A stretch of 64,000 nucleotides of DNA from Mesostigma viride (taxonomy: Eukaryota > Streptophyta > Mesostigmatophyceae > Mesostigmatales > Mesostigmataceae): positions 505,501-569,500 of the forward strand of contig RPFO01000240.1 of NCBI GenBank assembly GCA_009746045.1, read 5' to 3'. Below the pieces are notes generated by a model, which worked only from the letters and a program-made list of their open reading frames with translations, made no database searches and was not told where the DNA came from. Both the position numbers and the translations under genes were made by a program. This document shows positions 28,690-40,799 of the stretch, in pieces (the first letter of the stretch is position 1; each line of letters opens with the position of its first letter).

Positions 28690-29798
28690 TGCGAGCCAGA
28701 ACCCAGTGGCTTCCGTGAGTTTTTATCGTTCATCTGAGTCTACAGGGCGTGCAATGAGGACGCGTGTGTGATCCGTGTGTCGCGCCGCGCCGCGCATAGT
28801 GTGCAGCATGCTCCAGCTTCAAAGTCGCTGACGGCCGAGGCCAGCCTTGGGCCGCGCAAGAACCCTCCATTTTCCGGTTGGTTTCACTCTTTTGATACTT
28901 TTGGTTAGAGACAATTTGGTTTGAGACAATCACTTACATTATGTATCACCACATATTATTATGTATCACCACATTTCACTTTTGGTAGGTAGTCACTACT
29001 GCCTTTGACGTCATGCTCGCGCACCGTGCCGAGTAGATGCTGACAGGGCTATCCGTCTGAGGTAACTCACATGAGCTCGCGAACAGTTCGCAAACTGGCC
29101 AGATTTTGCCGCTTGGTTGCTCCAGGTTGCCTTCGAGGATTCGACGTCATGTTTCCAGGTACATGGGCCTTTGACGTCATCTTCCCTGACGACGACTGTA
29201 CTGGATGGCGACCTTTCGGCTGACAATCATCGGCAGACAATCATACTGTAGCAGCTATGATTGTCTCACTTAATAGCAGCTGTCTGTTCGGGGATTTGAA
29301 GGGGTCTATTCTGATTTGGTACAGTATCTTTTCCGTGTCAATTATCATCCCTCTGTTGCCAGGCGGTTGGCAGCCTGGCAGGGAAAGCCAGGCTGGCAGG
29401 TAATGCCAGGGAAGATATTGTAAATGTATGTTCTAGAAACGAGGGGATGTGCGCGCGCCGCAGAAACTATCTAGGGAAAGGAGCCGTAGGATGCTTGTTG
29501 AAGCTCCAAGGCGTGGCTGGACAGGAATTGTCCCCTCTGGAGTCTGGATACCCTACGAACCGCTGGAGGTGACCGAAACAATAAAAGCGAAATAAAAGAG
29601 GGAGTCTGGGCATCATCACCGCGAGGCCAGGGCTCTGCGCGCAAGTGGAAATCGTGGTCACGTGGCTGACCCGTGCTGAACCTGTGAGCACTGAGCAGTC
29701 ATGTTTCAGCACTCCTTTGGGTCACCTGGACCAAAAAGCCATGCTGGATAACTCCTTTCGTAATTTCTGCTCGATCCGCGGCGTCGTGTACGTTTCAG
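28690..29798. other. Upstream region of the membrane-protein gene
   Basis: No supported ORF. It contains duplicated 'CATTATGTATCACCACAT'-type segments (about 28938-28975) and a local repeat around GGCAGCCTGGCAGGGAAAGC (29367-29410). Confidence 0.35.
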
Positions 29799-29820
29799 CT
29801 ACAGTACAGTAGCTGCATAT
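29799..29820. promoter_or_regulatory. Short inverted repeat at the start codon
   Basis: CAGCTA and TAGCTG arms around CAGTACAG lie directly before the ATG of the host gene. Any regulatory role is a guess. Confidence 0.25.
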
Positions 29821-30949
29821 GGTCGGGGCACCTAATGCAGAAGACCATGATGGGTTTAATGATCAGACGGCCCTTACGGCCGCCATGACAAATGGTCAAA
29901 TTGGAGCTTTCATGCACATTCTTTTCGCCATGTATTTTCTCTACCGTCATGCATCGGCTAAAGGAATTGAATCCTTGCAGTTGACGGGCGGTAAAGCGAA
30001 GTTCGCGCTTTTTGCATTCTACTGTTCAGTACTAGAAAGGGCTGGCAATCTTGCCTACCTACTTGTCAATGACCGGCAAGATGTTCAGAGGTACAGCATG
30101 GAAAACTCGAAGAAGGAAGAAAGGATGATGAACGGAGCGTCCATCTTCTCCATTGTCGTGTGCGCTACAATCGCAAACATTGTTATCGGTCTTAAAAACT
30201 CAAGGTTCATTCCATCAGTGGACCAAAAAATACGATGGAGCGTCCATGTTGGTACTGGATTGTACTTTTTGATGGATATCGTAGCGCTTTGGTTCATCGG
30301 CGCAGATTTGATTAGCGCCACCGTTGGAACCATCGTTTATTTTGTTTTCTTGGGCATTTGGGAGGCGGGTGTAATGTGCATGAAGCAAGCGACGTCGCGG
30401 CCGTCTCGACGGTCTCGTTCAACTAGAGACCCAAGTCGCAATGAAATTGATACTCACTCAGAATCATCAGAACTTGATCGGGTGCCTGATGTGGTGTTAA
30501 TTGTAGTAGCCCAGATTGTTTTGTTTACTCTGGGCTTGTTTCATTTGGTGACGGGATCTCGTCTTGCGACAGGGTACAGCAAGGCACATGTGTCTTGTAA
30601 ACTGACAACGGCCATTTTTTTAATGACCGCTAGTCTGGGTGGCATGGTAACGTTTGTGATCCTTTCTAGGAGCAGTTTCGGATTTGCGCCGGGAGACTAC
30701 TTACTCCTCGGGCTTAAGCAGAAGGTCGTTGTAGGCCTCGTTTCACTCAGGGCCCTGCTGATGGTCATTCCAGATGCAGTGGCTATTTGTTTTCGCTATC
30801 TGCCTCGTGGCCAGCCACCACACAATGCAGCTGCGCCTGAGGGCAGCACCGGCATCATCAACGCCGGAGTTGATGGCCGAGAGTTTGCTCGCAACCATCC
30901 ACTGATTTGTGAGCATGCAATTTCCAAACATGTAGAAACTGTTGTTTGA
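29819..30949 (+). CDS. Predicted multi-pass membrane protein, unknown function
   Basis: An uninterrupted 376-codon frame from an ATG, without introns. It has about eight hydrophobic segments, roughly residues 25-43, 61-83, 106-125, 139-159, 163-187, 222-245, 261-283 and 300-327. A basic, Ser/Arg-rich loop (about 189-210) continues into an acidic Glu/Ser stretch (to 221) between the fifth and sixth. The C-terminal ~50 residues are hydrophilic. No signal peptide beyond the first membrane segment. I do not recognise the family. The segment count and central charged loop recall receptor or transporter-like proteins, but no diagnostic motif is visible. It is the only frame here whose composition looks like a normal host gene not tied to a repeat. 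Confidence 0.75.
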   Translation: MVGAPNAEDHDGFNDQTALTAAMTNGQIGAFMHILFAMYFLYRHASAKGIESLQLTGGKAKFALFAFYCSVLERAGNLAYLLVNDRQDVQRYSMENSKKEERMMNGASIFSIVVCATIANIVIGLKNSRFIPSVDQKIRWSVHVGTGLYFLMDIVALWFIGADLISATVGTIVYFVFLGIWEAGVMCMKQATSRPSRRSRSTRDPSRNEIDTHSESSELDRVPDVVLIVVAQIVLFTLGLFHLVTGSRLATGYSKAHVSCKLTTAIFLMTASLGGMVTFVILSRSSFGFAPGDYLLLGLKQKVVVGLVSLRALLMVIPDAVAICFRYLPRGQPPHNAAAPEGSTGIINAGVDGREFARNHPLICEHAISKHVETVV

Positions 30950-32341
30950 GAGGATGCATTATGACATCCAGGGGTGCCACTCCCTCATGAAAGTCTATGC
31001 TGTACTTTGCCATACATACTGATAATTTTGGAAGTGACTAGAGAAGATTTATTAACATACGGCCGGTCCCAAGAGAGTTGATACGGAAACTTGTCTACCA
31101 ATATGGTGAACGCATTGAATACATAGTACGGTAAAAATACAGTTTTTTTCCCTTCCAAGCATCATCTGATGACCATTCCAGGCAAGTTACACTGACTGTC
31201 GCATTTTTTTCAATAGAGCTAGCGCGACTATTTGCGTTACAAGCTGACATTTCAATGCATTATACAATTTTTTTCATGGCCACACACATAATATTCCGCA
31301 AGCCCATAAGCCAGAGTTTTTAGAAATTTATTCACATATACGACATTGTACATTTCCATCTCACATTCATCGTTCGAAAACGAGTTGATTTTGCGACTAA
31401 TACAAGCTTGAGTTTCCAATCGCCCGGATCCTCACCGTCAGGCTTGTGCTATAGACGATGTCTCATTCATATACGATGTGATCATCGCTTGAAGATAAAA
31501 CATTGAATTGAATTGAATTCACGTGCACGAAGCAAGGAGCATAAAACCTCACAATAGGAAGAAAAAAGAAGGTCAAAGGGCCCCCCGACCCAGAGACCGC
31601 TCATGCAATGCAAACCTATACTCCGGAGACTCACTATACTCCGGAGACTATCCTATCACGAGCTACCAAGGCTACAGTATGACTACGGATTCTAGTGAGC
31701 ATAGATGCATATGTTAGGCCTAGGTTGCAATGATAAAACTAAGAGCCCCTGGCCCGACGTTGTGCACGGCGTTGGGTGCGGCAGTTGTGGGCTTGAGCGC
31801 CCCTGGCCACCGTGTTGACCCCCCGTTCACTATTTTTACCAAAACGTGTAACGCGGTCATCACAACCTACCCTCAAGGGGCAGGTACCGCTGTCTAACCT
31901 TGGCCCAGGTGGCCTTGCATTCCATATGTGTTGCTAAAGTACATAGGTGTTACGGGAACTCCAAAAGTGGGCAATGTTAATTGCCCTTAATTATTCATCG
32001 TAGTTAGACATGTCTGGGCTAGTGGGTGTTAACCGTGGCTTTTGACATACGTCGCGAGGTCATAAAGGCCGAGCAACGTTAATTCCCGTAACAATGTGCG
32101 GCAGGCGCCGGAACCTAGCGGCGTCCGAGGGAGATTGGGGTCGGCTTAGGTCCGACGGTGATAGGCCTGTTTATTGGGTCTTACTTCTATGTGCGAGTGT
32201 GTTTACCTTGAGGGTCATGGCCGACTTGAAAGAGGCCAACGGTAGTTACCCGAAAAGGTATTATGAGGACAGTTAGGACACTATGTGTTATGCATAGTTC
32301 TTTACCCCTGTCGTGGTGCAGGATTGCACCCTAAGGGGCAA
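30950..32341. other. 3' flank of the membrane-protein gene and intergenic DNA
   Basis: AT-rich to about 31500, then mixed. A repeated 'TACTCCGGAGACT' pair lies at about 31618-31650. No supported gene. Confidence 0.35.
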
Positions 32342-32385
32342 TTAAGGGGACATGACACCCCAAAAGGGCACTTTTCTGGAAACCA

Positions 32386-32396
32386 TACCTAGGCAT
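32386..32396 (+). repeat. Target-site duplication of the long LINE, left copy
   Basis: TACCTAGGCAT, matched at 47194-47204. Confidence 0.85.
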
Positions 32397-32426
32397 CGAC
32401 AATAATGGTTTCTGCATCGACAATAA

Positions 32427-33706
32427 TATCGCCATCCTGGGAATCCAAGAACACAGGCGCACTGCATCGGCCCGCGGATCAACTGCCCTTGTTGCTGACG
32501 ACATCGACGGCTGGCGGTTCTACTACGGAGGCGGCGACGGCACCGGGAACGGGGGCGTCGGTCTCCTCTGCTCCCCGCTCGCCGTACGCCACATGGGCGA
32601 ACCCCAGCTGGTCAACGCTCGGCTCCTCGTGGCCACTTTTCATTCGATGGAGGGCCACTCGACCTACGCCCTGACGGTGGGCGTTGGTTACGCACCCCAC
32701 TCCGGCCACCCAGCAGAACAAGACCGCAAGGACTTCTTTGCAGCGCTGGAGAACCTGGCGAACGGCATCCCTGGTCGCAACTACCTCGCTCTGCTGCTGG
32801 ACGCCAACGCCACGCTACCACCGGGTACTGGCGGATGTCAGCACGCCCCCAACGGTACGGTCTCCAATGCCAACACCGAACTTTTTGCTGATTTGCTTAC
32901 GACATGCGATTTGGTCACTGCCAACACCCGCTTTCCACATAGTCCAGATGCTTTGGTCACACACACCTCGCCAACTGGCACTGAACGCTGCATTGACTAT
33001 GTTGTAATGCGCAAGCGTCATCAAGGATCTGTACTAGCTGCTCGCTCGCATGTGATCCCCCTGGTGCGCTCCGATCATCGCATCGTCACCGCCCGCATCC
33101 GCCTGCGATTCCCCTCGCCCTTTCGTAAGCACGTGGCACCACCTGATTTGCGCACACTTCAGTTGCTCGAGAAATCTGACGACGCTCTGGAGGACTTCCC
33201 TGAAAAACGCGCCCACAAGCGCGCCGCAGAGGCGTTCGTCGACGCGCTGGACATCCCGGCCAGCCACGCCCAGCTGTTCGCTGCCGGCCCGGCATCGGCC
33301 CTTCGGCACCTCGCTGACAAGCTGCCCGCGGCCGGGGCCCTACTGCCCCCCGCCGCCCGCCCCGCTTCACCAGCCTGCACCGGCTCCCCGCCGTCATCCA
33401 GGCCCGGCAAGCCCTGCGCGACAACCGCGACCCCGCCCGCTACGCCCGCCTCAAAGCCGATTACCACTCGGCCATCCGGCAGGCGACCAAGGAGCAGGAG
33501 GACCTTCATGTCCGCGAGTACTTCGCCCACCTCAAGGACCAGCACGGCAAGTACGCCTGGACCCGCCTGCGTCACGCCCAACGGCCCGCCGGCGGCGCGC
33601 AGCCGGCGCCGCGGACGCTCTCTGGCTCACCGCAGCAGCAGCTCGACCAGTGGTATTCCTCCCAGTCCCGGCTGCTCGGCGCCCCCCCGCCGCCTCCGCC
33701 GCTTGG
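32427..33706 (+). pseudogene. LINE endonuclease region and linker
   Basis: The readable frame contains the start of an exonuclease-endonuclease-phosphatase fold (ILGIQEHRR, with the family's catalytic Glu), then GWRFYYGGG, VGLLCSPLAV, LLLDANATLP and, near the end, RSDHRIVTARIRL, the SDH motif of the active site. The N-terminal part of the fold is missing because the LINE is 5'-truncated. Near 33330-33365 the reading frame shifts: downstream, the natural LINE sequence (RFTSLHRLPAVIQARQALRD, then AIRQATKEQEDLHVREYF) continues in another frame up to the SINE. This copy is therefore not functional. Confidence 0.8.
33692..33706 (+). repeat. SINE target-site duplication, left copy
   Basis: GCCTCCGCCGCTTGG, repeated perfectly at 33900-33914. 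Confidence 0.9.
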
Positions 33707-33899
33707 AGTTAGGTTAAATAGTGTCGGAACCTTTTGCCCACTGAGGCAAATCGGTCCGACACTATTTAACCTAACTAAAACCTGGCCTCGTGGAGGGTGG
33801 GTTGAATATGAGACATCCGCCTAGGCCACTGAGCACGCACCACTAAATGCGCCGGAGCTGTCCGGATTCGAACCCCTGACCTCCAAGGTGCACAGATTT
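33707..33899 (-). mobile_element. tRNA-derived SINE with a 22-bp terminal hairpin
   Basis: A 193-bp insert flanked by 15-bp duplications. On the minus strand it starts AAATCTGTGCACC and has a perfect pol III B box, GGTTCGAATCC (33865-33875). An A-box-like TGGCCTAGGCGG lies after the B box, not before it. The 3' end (33707-33776) is a perfect 22-bp inverted repeat around a 26-nt loop that contains a second, shorter stem (TTGCC/GGCAA). The start lies within what would be the tRNA anticodon arm, so this copy is probably 5'-truncated. Confidence 0.8.
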
Positions 33900-33914
33900 G
33901 CCTCCGCCGCTTGG

Positions 33915-35573
33915 CCCTCTGGCGGCCGCACGCCTGGCAGTAGCACCGGCGGACGTCCCTGCGCCGCCCACGCCGCCCGCCGCTGAGCAGGACTACACGT
34001 ACCCAGCCCTGACGGAACCCCTGGCCCACCCCAACGAGCTCCCGCCGTTCACCGAGCTCGAGCTGAGCACCGCCGCCAAGCAACTCCGCTTCTATGCTGC
34101 CGTTGGACCTGACCAGCTCCCAGCCCCGGTGATTAAGCTGACGGCGCTCACGGGGTTCCTGCTTGACGTCTGCAACCGGATCCTGCTTGCCGACGCGCCG
34201 CCGATTCCTGAGTGGCAGCACAGCTACCGTATTATGCTGTACAAAAACAAAGGTTCCCCTGACGACCCCGCCAACTACAGAGGAGTCTGCATCCAGAGCG
34301 CCGCACTTAAGTTGTTCATGCGCATGATCCTCAACCGCCTTCGTTCTGCTCTCGACTGTCACCTTGGGGAAAGTCAAATGGGCTTCCGTCCTGGGCGCAA
34401 CACCGTCATGGCCATCTTCGTCGCGCGTCGCCTCTTCGAGGAAATCGCTCTCCTGCAACCTGGTGAGTTTCCCGCCATCCTGATCTTCGTCGACTTCATC
34501 AAGGCTTTTGATTCTGTCCTCTGGGACGCTCTATGGGCTGTACTTGCTCGCGCTCGCGTCCCCACTCCCCTGATTACCGTCATCCGCACGCTGTATGAGG
34601 GGTCGACCACTTCGGTGCGCACTCAACACGGCATTACCCCGCCCTGCCCACTGCAGACCGGCGTCTGGCAGGGTTGCGTCCTGTCGCCGTACCTCTTTAT
34701 TATTGTAGTGGATTATGTTATGCGCCAGGCACGTGCTCGCTTTGCTAGCATTGCAGGCCGTGCCCCTGGCCTAGCGATCACGAACGAGCTTGGGGAAGGG
34801 GGGCCGACTAACAAGCAGAATTTACTAGCTGACCTCATTTATGCCGACGACATCACGCTCATCGAGAAGCCGGAGTCTGCCCAAATTTGGCTGGACTGCC
34901 TGGCGCTCGAGGCTCGGGCGGTTGGTCTAGAAATCAGCCCCAAAACGGAGGCCCTGGCCCTCGGCATGGAAGGGCCCCCACCCACACTCCGCCTCTTAGA
35001 CGATGCCGAGGTCAACTACCCTCCTTCAGGCCGCTTCAAGCTGCTCGGCAGTTGGCTTCCCGACTGCGAGGACGACATGACGACACGGATCGGCATGGCG
35101 TGGGCGCACCTCCATGACCACCGCCGCTGGTGGAGCAACCCCGCCCTACCCCGGATCGTCAAGCGTGACCTCTTCAAGGTCGTCATTCTGACGATCCTGA
35201 CCTACGGCGCCGAGACGTGGACACTGATGCAGGAGCTGGAGCAACGACTCGACGGCGCCGTCACCAAGATGCTGCGCAAGGCCCTTAACATCCCCTTTGG
35301 TTTGCACATTAGTAATGAGGATTTGTACGCTGATTTGCCCTATGTTTCCCACATTATTAGGCACAGGCGCCTGGGCCTAGCCGTGCACCTGGCCCGCACA
35401 GATCAGGTAGATACATCAGATAGACTAGCTGGCACCAAGCCCGCCCAGCCTGGGCGATATGTCCTCACCTGGCGTGCCCCCGGCCGCGCGCGGCAGGGCC
35501 GCCACCCGTGGACTTTTCGTGATAGACTCGGCATGGACATGTGCTACACTAGACGTGACGGGCTCACCCCCGG
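33915..35573 (+). pseudogene. LINE reverse transcriptase
   Basis: RT motifs in order: GPDQLPAPVIK, IMLYKNKGSPDDPANYRGVC, GFRPGRNTVMAIF, IFVDFIKAFDSV (catalytic Asp), QTGVWQGCVLSPYLF, and LIYADDITLIEK (the YADD box), followed by thumb-like sequence, then ILTYGAETWTL, RMLRKALN-type (MLRKALNIPFG) and RHRRLGLAVHLARTDQVDT. The frame stays open from the SINE to the Copia-1 insertion at 35574. The enzyme copies LINE RNA at a nicked target site. Confidence 0.9.
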
Positions 35574-36428
35574 TGTTGGAAAAGTAGAGGAAACTAATGG
35601 GTTTTACACAATGCCTTTTGCTTGGCCTTGCTACCCTTGCACCTTGCAGGTGATGAAAGACTGAGCTTGAAGACAATGGAAGAGAGACCAGAAAAAGAAT
35701 TTTATTTCATAACTTTAGAGGTTAGGAAAAGAGGTTCAATAGAGGTTCAATGGAGGTTCAATAGAGGTTAAATGGAGGTGAAATGGAGGTAGAATGGAGG
35801 TACCTGCCCTTAGGGGGCAGTTTCCTTTTATACCTTTTAGGCTAGGAAGGATGACATCAGCAATGACATCATCACAGAAGCTTGTAGAAACATCCTAGCA
35901 TATTCCTAGCATATTCCCAGCATATTCTCAGTATATTCCAGGAATATTCCTGGCATATTCTTAGAACATTCCTAGAACATTCTAGACATTATCCAATGAG
36001 CTGGCATAATAGCTAGATGCCAAGTGTCTACGTAATAATGTGCCACATAACATAATTAATAAAGTGACACATCTCTTTTCCTTGGAGTGACAAGTGTCAT
36101 GCAATGAGTCTACCCACTTGTCATCATGTAAGTCATAACATGTGTCATCATGAGCTTTCAACACTTGTCAGCTCATGGACCAAACACTTGTCCAATAGGC
36201 CATAGCACCACTTGTCAATCAAATACGTGATGCTACTAGGCTGACTCAGGGTACAAGTCATCCATGTCCAAGTATAGGACTATGGCACATGAATATTGAT
36301 CAGCTCATTGAGCCCGATTCATCTAGCTTATCATAGCTATCAAATTCCCAGTCCATATGGAATAAATCCAACAAGAAATAAATCAGGCTGGGATATATTG
36401 TGGCCAGGTGGATATAATATCCCTAACA
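35574..36428 (-). repeat. 3' LTR of Copia-1
   Basis: 855 bp, TG...CA ends, next to the target duplication CCCGG on the left and the polypurine tract on the right. Confidence 0.9.
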
Positions 36429-38030
36429 CCCCCCTTAGCCACATGGGCACAATGCAAAAGATGTCTGGGTAGGTCGAATCTCAACACCCCCCTTAACCAC
36501 ATGCTCGTAGCATGCCGTCCAGTTGCTAGCATGGTGCAACTGAAAATGAAGATGCCGTCCTCGTGAAACGCTTGAAGCTCCAACATGCGGTCATGAGCCG
36601 CACTACCGCCACTGATCCCCCCCCGGCAACGCGAATGAGTGTCCTACCATCGCAGCAACGCACTAGCTGCCCATCAATCCTGGATGGCTGATACCCAACC
36701 CTTATTTGGAAAAAAGTGCTCTAGATGCTACATTCCCCCCTCACTCAAAGCGGCTGCCCATGGACACAATAGGGCCACACAGTCCCACACATACAATACG
36801 GCAACACATGCCAACAAAGAAGGTCCCTATGAGCTAACCCAAACGGTATAGAGGTAGGGTAACGGCAACAACACTTGCTGTACACACACGGAGCAACATA
36901 AATATGCCATCTCACGAAATAAATGACACCAACATCACGTTTTACGCCAAATAAACGGGGTGAGCAAACAAACATATTGGCAACAAATGCCACACAAACA
37001 AGGTGCAATACAACCTTCAACACAAGACACAGTGGCCGTAACATATAAACACGCTTCATAGCAAAGAAAACAGGACGTGCAAAACATTACCGCCACAAAG
37101 GCAAACACAAGTAACGATTACTTGGTCACGATTCACAAATCAGTGCCCGAGAGTAAACATTACGTCCGACATTACAGGCTATGCCGAAGTGCACAGCCGA
37201 ATTCGACACAAAGGACGTAAGCATTTGCATACAAGCAATGCTCTCAGCACAAAACAAAATAACACACGCGTCACAGGCACTCAACTCACGAAAACAAGTC
37301 GTAGACGACGATACAACGGCGCTTCACTACGCCGCAGACTAGTGCCACAAATAGCGTGCAAAAACTCTGGATATACACTCCAGGTACGTAGAAAACGTCT
37401 CGTGGGAACAATACCAAAATGTGTGGGCCATTGCCAATGAACGCATGGCAAAATAAACACATAATTGCTGGAAGAACACAAAGAAAGAACCAGAAAACGC
37501 AGGCTTACGGCGCCTCACAAGTTCCAGCAAACACGACACAAAAGTCGACATACAAGTTCATTTCCCACAGACAAAACATTAGGGCAACCTTGAGGAGTGG
37601 GGTCTGTGCATCCTGGGCGACAATTTCCAAGGGTCGTTGCAGCTAGTGCATTTGCAAATGCCATGGCCTGGCCGAACACCGTCAACTGACCGACGTGATG
37701 CCTTGGCAGCATTTTGCAGTCGACTTGACCGTTGGTGTTTGACAGCAGTTTGGCTGACAGGTCGCTGTCCACGTCGTTGTCGGCTCGCTCGAGGCCTCGC
37801 GCCAGCACCGGACTTGGCAGTCCAGGACTTGGAAAAATTTTGCAGCTTGGTCGATTTCGCCCTCGCGCCACGAATTTGTTCCCCCTCAGTTAGGCTGGCA
37901 GCGTTCGTGCGCCGCGCCTTTGGTCTGGTCGCCGGACTTTGGTTACTAGCACCAGTATCACCAGTATCACCAGTATCACCAGTATCACCTGGAAAAACCT
38001 TGAAGGTCTGCAGCAGGAAGAAAATTAAAA
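36429..38030 (-). other. Copia-1 interior, mostly non-coding
   Basis: No pol homology seen. The minus-strand frame at 37579-38034 is basic and Ser/Arg-rich. It begins with a small tandem repeat of the 9-mer AGTATCACC (about 37948-37990, translated GDT repeats on the minus strand). Confidence 0.4.
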
Positions 38031-38423
38031 TCAATCCTTTTTAACAACAGTAATGGATAGGGAACCAAACTCCAAAGTGAGAGGAGTATCTGAAGCAGAG
38101 GCAGATGCAGCCCGTTTAGGGGGAGAAGAAGGAGGGGTAGCAAAGACTAGAGCTTCTACGGGAGGACGACCATGAGGAATAGGGCGTACATGCAGGCCTA
38201 AATCTGTTTGGCTATGATCTATAAGGAACTGCTGAGCTTCTTCGAAGGACATAAATTTCTTATACCTAATTACGTTGTATGCACGATTCTGAACGATCTT
38301 CCTAGCGTCGGACCAAGAAAGGAAAATGGAGGACCATTGAGGCGTAATCACTACGTAATATTTAGCTAGACTATTATCGCTAGAAGAATGGGAAGGAGCA
38401 GTAAAAGATCGCCGTTGGCTCAT
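38031..38423 (-). pseudogene. ORF with RNase H1 N-terminal/viroplasmin-like domain
   Basis: A 130-codon frame starting at an ATG (MSQRRSFTAPS). Residues about 20-70 (AKYYVVITPQWSSIFLSWSDARKIV..., then KKFMSFEEAQQFL) match the pattern of the small domain shared by eukaryotic RNase H1 N-termini and caulimovirus P6: YYVV, then I(Y/F).SW, then (Y/F)K.F....EA. That domain binds RNA-DNA hybrid or double-stranded RNA. It is not a normal part of Copia elements. It may be captured host sequence or a remnant of another element. Confidence is moderate because the match is by eye. Confidence 0.5.
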
Positions 38424-39243
38424 GGTAACGCACCTGGTAGGTCTTGAGTATTCAAATGAGGAGAACGAGGAGAAGGCGACTTATCTCGGGTGTCTGAAAC
38501 CGAACCAGATTGACGACGCACGCAGGGACGAGGTTTCCAGCGCCAGGTGGTCGTAAGTATCCGGTTTCAAGAATTCTGCGTCCGGCGATGGGTCGTCTAA
38601 ATACAAAGCAGGCAAGATGCAGAAAAAGTGTAATCTACGAGACGCTAGCCGTCTCTCTATCGTCGAACCAAAACCATCAACTGTCTACGGCAGTAAACAA
38701 CCTTTCTAAGGAAAACAAGACGAGGAAAAGGAGCTATCTACGAAAGGATTTTCCGCTTCGAGCAGGTCTATCTTCTAGGCAGGGCGTGTCCTGAATCAGG
38801 CAGCACTACCCCCCTAGCTCGCAGGCGACCCGCCCATTACCTGTCAAGTAGGTGTCGTCTTCATTTTCCCAGCCGCGGAAGGGTTGATTCAATGACGTAT
38901 GTTGCAAAGGATCGTCGTCTCGCTCTCTATCTAAACTACCTCCGAGTCCATTGTTACGCCGCAAGCCTCGGCCGCCACCTCTACCTCTACCTGTCCTGAT
39001 ACTACCTAAACTAGTGAGGCCGCTTCTATTTACACCCCTAGCGAAAGACGAACGAGACAAGCCAGATCTCAATGCATTTACATATGTACTACTGTAATAT
39101 GCCATAGGCCATTTAATCAAACCCGTTTACTCCAGGAAAAGAGGAAGGAAACACAACTAAACTGCCGTGACCCAAGCTAATATGTGTTAATTCATTTAAC
39201 ACACGCCGAGTGACCACACAAGGAGTGGAACGTGCATAAATGG
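38424..39243 (-). other. Copia-1 interior with a short Gly/Arg-rich frame
   Basis: A minus-strand frame at 38806-39120 contains TGRGRGGGRGLRRNNG, an RGG-like stretch. No domain recognised. Confidence 0.35.
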
Positions 39244-39765
39244 TCACCAACGGTCCAACAGGCTCGGGCCGACCTGGCCCTCGCCTGCAGAAACACAGAA
39301 ACACAGCAGCAGCAGTCCCCTTAGGATATACTGCCCCATGGTCTCCCCTGGCTTCATTTGCAGCCTATGCAGCTGGACCCTGAGATCCATCCGGTGGCTC
39401 TTGGTGAGCTTTTGCTGCTCGTAGACCTCCCTCAGCGTCTTGTAGAGCTTGCTGCCAGATTGGTCTGGCACGAGCGATAGGATGCGCCTCGCTTCTCCAA
39501 CAAGTGCAGCTGAGATGACAAGGCCGACAGCCATGTCAGCCTTGGGGTCCTCCTTGGTGCCAAGCAGAACATCCTTAACCCCGTAGAAGCGACAGAAGCC
39601 CTCAAGGGATGTCTTGGTCTCCTCCCAGCCACGTAAACTTGTGCCGTCAAATTTCAGCACCATCTTGGAGCACACATTCAGCATAGGAGTGTAGTCCACC
39701 TCGCTTGCCATGGAGCTTGTAACTGGGCTGGGTTTCTTGGTGGTCTTCTTGGAGCTCATGAACAT
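39244..39765 (-). pseudogene. gag: Copia-1 gag fragment
   Basis: Starts at an ATG soon after the primer-binding site. Residues about 30-130 (LKFDGTSLRGWEETKTSLEG, ILSLVPDQSGSKLYKTLREV, QVQLHRLQMKPGETM-like) match the gag/UBN2 family of Copia elements. Only the N-terminal half of a gag is present. Confidence 0.75.
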
Positions 39766-40799
39766 TCCTCCGATACCATGTTGGAAAAGTAGAGGAAACT
39801 AATGGGTTTTACACAATGCATTTTGCTTGGCCTTGCTACCCTTGCACCTTGCAGGTGATGAAAGACTGAGCTTGAAGACAATGGAAGAGAGACCAGAAAA
39901 AGAATTTTATTTCATAAATTTAGAGGTTAGGAAAAGAGGTTCAATAGAGGTTCAATGGAGGTTCAATAGAGGTTAAATGGAGGTGAAATGGAGGTAGAAT
40001 GGAGGTACCTGCCCTTAGGGGGCAGTTTCCTTTTATACCTTTTAGGCTAGGAAGGATGACATCAGCAATGACATCATCACAGAAGCTTGTAGAAACATCC
40101 TAGCATATTCCTAGCATATTCCCAGCATATTCTCAGTATATTCCAGGAATATTCCTGGCATATTCTTAGAACATTCCTAGAACATTCTAGACATGATCCA
40201 ATGAGCTGGCATAATATTTGCGCAGCAACTCGTCAGCAGAGCTTGTGAGCTCCTGGTCCTTGCCGGCTGGAATGACCCAAGGCTGCTGGCTAGCAACCTT
40301 TATCCTCACACCAGGCCTACGACCCTCGATAGGCTCGCCACTCGTCGTGACGACCAAGGTTCGTGTGTGAAGACGCTCGTTGCCTCGTTAGGCCTCGAGC
40401 TATATGCAACCTCGTTCCATCCTTGTTCCTCGGTCATGAGCAACGCTGGGCAACGCTACATTGCCAGAGCCTCGTATCGCTGCCTTGCATCCTCGTTGCA
40501 GGCAGCATACAGGAATCTCTGGCTATCCTGTGTCTAGGACAGCACAGGACCTGCCACAGTCCTGCAAGGACTTACATCCTTGCAGACCTGCTGGCTGGTT
40601 ACTGGCTTCTACTAGCCACAGTACCGTTGAGCCCTCAGTACACTGTGTCCCAGTCACGTGAGAGTCCAGGCTAAGCCTGTGCAGGCACGGCCTGCCACGT
40701 GTCCTGTCCACTATGTCCTGAGTGTGCACCGCCCTCGCCCACCGGTCGGCAGCACTTCGGGACTTGATAACTTTCTAGTCCCTTGTCTGTTCTAGGCGG

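Noticed and set aside
33855-33880. A tRNA gene suggested by the perfect B box
   Set aside because: Target duplications on both sides and lack of a cloverleaf show a SINE, not a tRNA gene.
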